Assembly (NCBI GenBank): GCA_900319855.1
Contig: ONQC01000018.1
Location: 13,085-48,356, forward strand
DNA length: 35,272 nucleotides
Source: an uncultured Bacteroidales bacterium
GTDB taxonomy: Bacteria > Bacteroidota > Bacteroidia > Bacteroidales > UBA932
Direction: 5' to 3'
The notes below the pieces were generated by a model. It was given only the letters and a program-made list of their open reading frames with translations. It was not told the origin of the DNA and made no database searches. Made by a program: the position numbers and the translations under genes. This document shows, piece after piece, positions 33,340-35,272 of the stretch (position 1 is the stretch's first letter; each line of letters opens with the position of its first letter).

Positions 33340-33359
33340 TATCGGTTTTAAAACCGATA
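33340..33359. repeat. Perfect 20-bp palindrome
   Basis: TATCGGTTTTAAAACCGATA, fully self-complementary without a spacer, about 125 bp upstream of the predicted integrase promoter. The lack of a loop favours a dimer-binding operator over an RNA hairpin. A regulator of the element is a reasonable guess. Confidence 0.6.
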
Positions 33360-33399
33360 TAAAAGCGACTTAACATAAACTCAATTACTTTGCTTAATT

Positions 33400-33455
33400 A
33401 GTTGAATATAAACTAGTTTATTGTTCAACTATATTTATTCAAAATTTGTTTGAAT
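33400..33455. repeat. Two further inverted repeats upstream of the integrase promoter
   Basis: 33400-33430: AGTTGAA...TTCAACT-type arms around the centre AAACTAGTTT, imperfect by one mismatch and one extra base. 33437-33455: ATTCAAA, five bases, TTTGAAT, perfect 7-bp arms. The half-site GTTGAA/TTCAAC recurs, suggesting one protein binds several times just before the integrase promoter. Confidence 0.45.
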
Positions 33456-33459
33456 TTCT

Positions 33460-33490
33460 TTTGCAATTTCACCTTAAGCTATTATATTTG
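33460..33490 (+). promoter_or_regulatory. Putative integrase promoter
   Basis: TTTG (33460-33463), 19 bp, TATATTTG (33483-33490): exact consensus. Transcription would start near 33497, about 50 nt before the integrase ATG. This argues against the in-frame TTG at 33450 as start. Confidence 0.65.
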
Positions 33491-33545
33491 CGGTGGATTT
33501 GTCACGTGGCGCATTTGGAAAGTACGGATTTCCGGCGGCACATTA

Positions 33546-34733
33546 ATGTTGAACACTTTTAAGTATAAGGCCATGAGTAGTAGCGCTGTAGCATCTAAGA
33601 CAGACCTCGTGAAGTTACGTTCGAGGTCCAGTTCCAACGGTCGGTTGACCCTGTACCTTGATTATGTCCAGTTCGGAGAACGCGTGCGTGAGAGTATAGG
33701 TCTTTCTTTGATACCGGGCAAGTCCCCCGAAGTAAAGGAGAAGAACCGCAAGACCATGGCCAAAGCCGAGGCCATGAGGCTCGAAAAGGAGAATAATCTT
33801 CTTTCCGATGCCCCAGTCAGGGATAACAATGGCGCCAAGACGCCGTTCCTCGCCTACTACAGGACCATGATGGAGGACAGGAAGCAGAGTGACGGCAACT
33901 ACGGAAACTGGAAGAGTTGCTATAAGTACCTTCGGGTCTATTGTACCGAGAGCACGACATTCGGCGAAATAACGCCCCGTTGGGTCCAGGGATTCAAGAG
34001 CTATCTCGAGACGGTTGAGAAGGACACGACGAAAATGAACCGGAGACCACATGAGGGTTTCAACGGGCTTTCCCAGAACTCGAAGTGTTCATACTTCAAC
34101 AAGCTCCGCGCTTGCCTGAACCAGGCGTACAAGGAAGGCATCATCGCCTCGAATCCTGCCGATCCAGTCAAGGGATTCAAGGCCGACGAGGCGGAGCGCC
34201 AGTATCTTACTATCGATGAGGTCAAGAAGATGGCCGACACCTACTGCAAGTACCCTCATCTGAAGAGAGCGTTCCTCTTCGGTTGCTTCACAGGACTCAG
34301 GAAAAGCGACATTGAGAAGCTAACCTGGGGCGAAGTCCAGCGGTTTGGAGATTACACGAGGCTTGTCTTCAAGCAGAAGAAGACTGGTGGTCAGGAATAC
34401 CTCGACATTCCCAAGGTCGCCGAGCCGTATCTCGGAAAACAAGGGGACAAGACATCTGAGGATCTCGTCTTCCCCCTGTTCAAGTATTCCTCTGAGACCT
34501 CTCTCGAACTCCGGAGATGGGCCTTGGCGGCGGGAATCACGAAGGATTTCACCTTCCACTGCAGCCGTCACACCTTCGCGGTGATGCTCCTGAACTCAGG
34601 AACGGATATCTACACTGTTTCCAAACTGCTTGGTCACAGGGAGATAGCCACAACCCAGATCTATGCACATCTGGTAGATTCCAGGAAACAGGAGGCGGTC
34701 GATAAGATTTCCGACATATTCAATGACCTGTAA
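33546..34733 (+). CDS. Tyrosine recombinase/integrase (Bacteroidota type)
   Basis: Site-specific recombinase expected to integrate and excise the element. The 395-residue protein has an N-terminal arm-binding region (LRSRSSSNGRLTLYLDYVQFGERVRESIGL), a SAM-like core-binding domain (about 105-205, ending before LTIDEVKKM) and the catalytic domain. The catalytic set is complete: Arg252 (TGLRKSD), a Lys in the KQKKTGG turn, His338 and Arg341 (HCSRH), His364 (LGHRE) and the nucleophile Tyr373 (QIYAH). I chose the ATG at 33546 (MLNTFKYKAM); Met at 33573 is possible. AGG/AGA arginine codons are frequent, unlike the chromosomal genes. The next gene follows 19 bp later. Confidence 0.93.
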   Translation: MLNTFKYKAMSSSAVASKTDLVKLRSRSSSNGRLTLYLDYVQFGERVRESIGLSLIPGKSPEVKEKNRKTMAKAEAMRLEKENNLLSDAPVRDNNGAKTPFLAYYRTMMEDRKQSDGNYGNWKSCYKYLRVYCTESTTFGEITPRWVQGFKSYLETVEKDTTKMNRRPHEGFNGLSQNSKCSYFNKLRACLNQAYKEGIIASNPADPVKGFKADEAERQYLTIDEVKKMADTYCKYPHLKRAFLFGCFTGLRKSDIEKLTWGEVQRFGDYTRLVFKQKKTGGQEYLDIPKVAEPYLGKQGDKTSEDLVFPLFKYSSETSLELRRWALAAGITKDFTFHCSRHTFAVMLLNSGTDIYTVSKLLGHREIATTQIYAHLVDSRKQEAVDKISDIFNDL

Positions 34734-34752
34734 TCAATAAAAACCGCCGCGT

Positions 34753-35272
34753 ATGGAACTCACAAGACAGGATGCCGCATTTGGTATCGCGGTCATCAAC
34801 AGGACCTCAAAACTCCTCGCTTCCGCCGTGAGACTCGGAAAGGAAGGCGTCATCAGGGAGGCCCTGGATGAGGAGATCAGCTATTCCCAGCTGGCGAACT
34901 CCATTATCGCCTATGTCGAGGAGGATCCTGATCCCCTACTCTTCGAACAGCTGATGATGCTGGCCAATACCGAGCCCATAAGAGATTATCTGTCCGTTCA
35001 TCGCACCGGCTTGCTGGCTGCGAGGATACGTGAGGTGGCGGATGCTACGGATAAGTTGGTCGCCTTCGGCAATGAGATGTTCCGCAAAGGTTCGGGAGAA
35101 TATGGCAATCTGGTCCCGTTCTTCGCCAACCCCCAGGCAAAGGAACTTTTTGATCGTGCCGTGAATGCCGGGTTGCTGAAGAAGGACTACCAGCCGGCCC
35201 CGGGTGTTGCCAGATTCCAGCTGAAACTGATTGCTATCGCGATCCACACCATCCTGGATTACAGCTACCGTG
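34753..35272 (+). CDS. Unknown protein next to the integrase (partial, runs off the window)
   Basis: ATG at 34753, 19 bp after the integrase stop, opens a frame still open at the window end (173 residues read). The start is MELTRQDAAFGIAVINRTSK; the body is strongly helical and acidic-basic, with no signal peptide or membrane segment. The stretch AKELFDRAVNAGLLKKDYQP followed by QLKLIAIAIHTILDY resembles a conserved segment I associate with unassigned accessory proteins of Bacteroidales mobile elements. I do not know its function. Codon use (AGA/AGG) matches the integrase rather than the chromosome, so it is most likely element cargo and possibly co-transcribed with the integrase. Confidence 0.7.
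   Translation, partial: MELTRQDAAFGIAVINRTSKLLASAVRLGKEGVIREALDEEISYSQLANSIIAYVEEDPDPLLFEQLMMLANTEPIRDYLSVHRTGLLAARIREVADATDKLVAFGNEMFRKGSGEYGNLVPFFANPQAKELFDRAVNAGLLKKDYQPAPGVARFQLKLIAIAIHTILDYSYR

Larger units (their letters stand above)
33061..35272 (+). mobile_element. Left end of a probable integrative element inserted after mnmE
   Basis: Signs: a tyrosine recombinase directly after a known type of insertion target; a sudden drop in GC in 33080-33545; iterated motifs and palindromes before the integrase; and a shift in codon use, with frequent AGG/AGA arginine codons in the two following genes where chromosomal neighbours use mostly CGx. A palindrome TTGAT-A-ATCAA (33083-33093) lies just past the mnmE stop and could be an integrase core site. 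The right end and the cargo are not in the window, so the type (island, ICE, IME or prophage) cannot be told. Confidence 0.65.

Noticed and set aside
33450-33545. N-terminal extension of the integrase from a TTG at 33450
   Set aside because: The stretch contains the predicted -33 and -7 promoter elements and encodes no conserved sequence. The ATG at 33546 fits.
33079-33545. tRNA gene as the integration target, or small ORFs in the gap
   Set aside because: I could not fold a tRNA cloverleaf here, and short frames have no start signals or coding character. The gap holds repeats and promoters instead.

Overview
The window looks like chromosome of a Bacteroidales bacterium (phylum Bacteroidota), GC-rich for the group, with a mobile element starting at its right end. 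The phylum call rests on gene families (BACON-CotH lipoprotein, an LptD-like protein, a Rho with a long low-complexity insertion, a short PSD) and on repeated promoters of the Bacteroidota form TTTG-N19/20-TAnnTTTG. I see no rRNA, tRNA or CRISPR array.

Layout, left to right. (1) 1-1315: a possible 3' end of an unknown gene, then a PPi-type phosphofructokinase on the minus strand. (2) 1522-10740 (+): six genes packed with 1-bp gaps or 1-4 bp overlaps: ligA, a YihY/BrkB membrane protein, a RelA/SpoT (p)ppGpp enzyme, an Ig-like lipoprotein, an outer-membrane barrel protein and ispG. (3) 10737-16387 (-): rsfS-ftsH-cdsA-psd and a BACON-CotH lipoprotein, also tightly packed, meeting ispG head-on with the stop codons sharing CTAG inside one hairpin. 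(4) birA (+), then pepD-rpe (-), then dnaA (-) with a clear terminator. (5) An AT-rich, palindrome-rich gap upstream of dnaA, an N-acetylmuramoyl-L-alanine amidase (-), and divergently an LptD-like protein (+) followed by rho (+). (6) carA-carB (-), convergent with rho across a strong shared terminator. (7) mnmE (+), divergent from carA. (8) From the end of mnmE: AT-rich DNA with iterated motifs and palindromes, a tyrosine recombinase and an unfinished unknown gene, probably the left end of an integrated element.

Most genes are housekeeping: glycolysis, DNA replication and ligation, stringent response, ribosome silencing, isoprenoids, phospholipids, LPS export, peptidoglycan, pyrimidine/arginine precursor synthesis and tRNA modification.

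Two places deserve most attention. First, the carAB leader (31459-31621, minus strand) has a consensus promoter, a 25-codon leader ORF, a possible pause hairpin followed by a six-U run, and then an intrinsic terminator whose 5' arm overlaps the leader stop codon. This is the architecture of UTP-sensing pyrBI attenuation in enterobacteria, here in front of carAB. Second, the last 18 bp of mnmE match, by my recollection at 16 of 18 positions, the site used by SGI1-type islands in enterobacteria, and a Bacteroidota-type integrase follows, suggesting the same target is used by an unrelated element.
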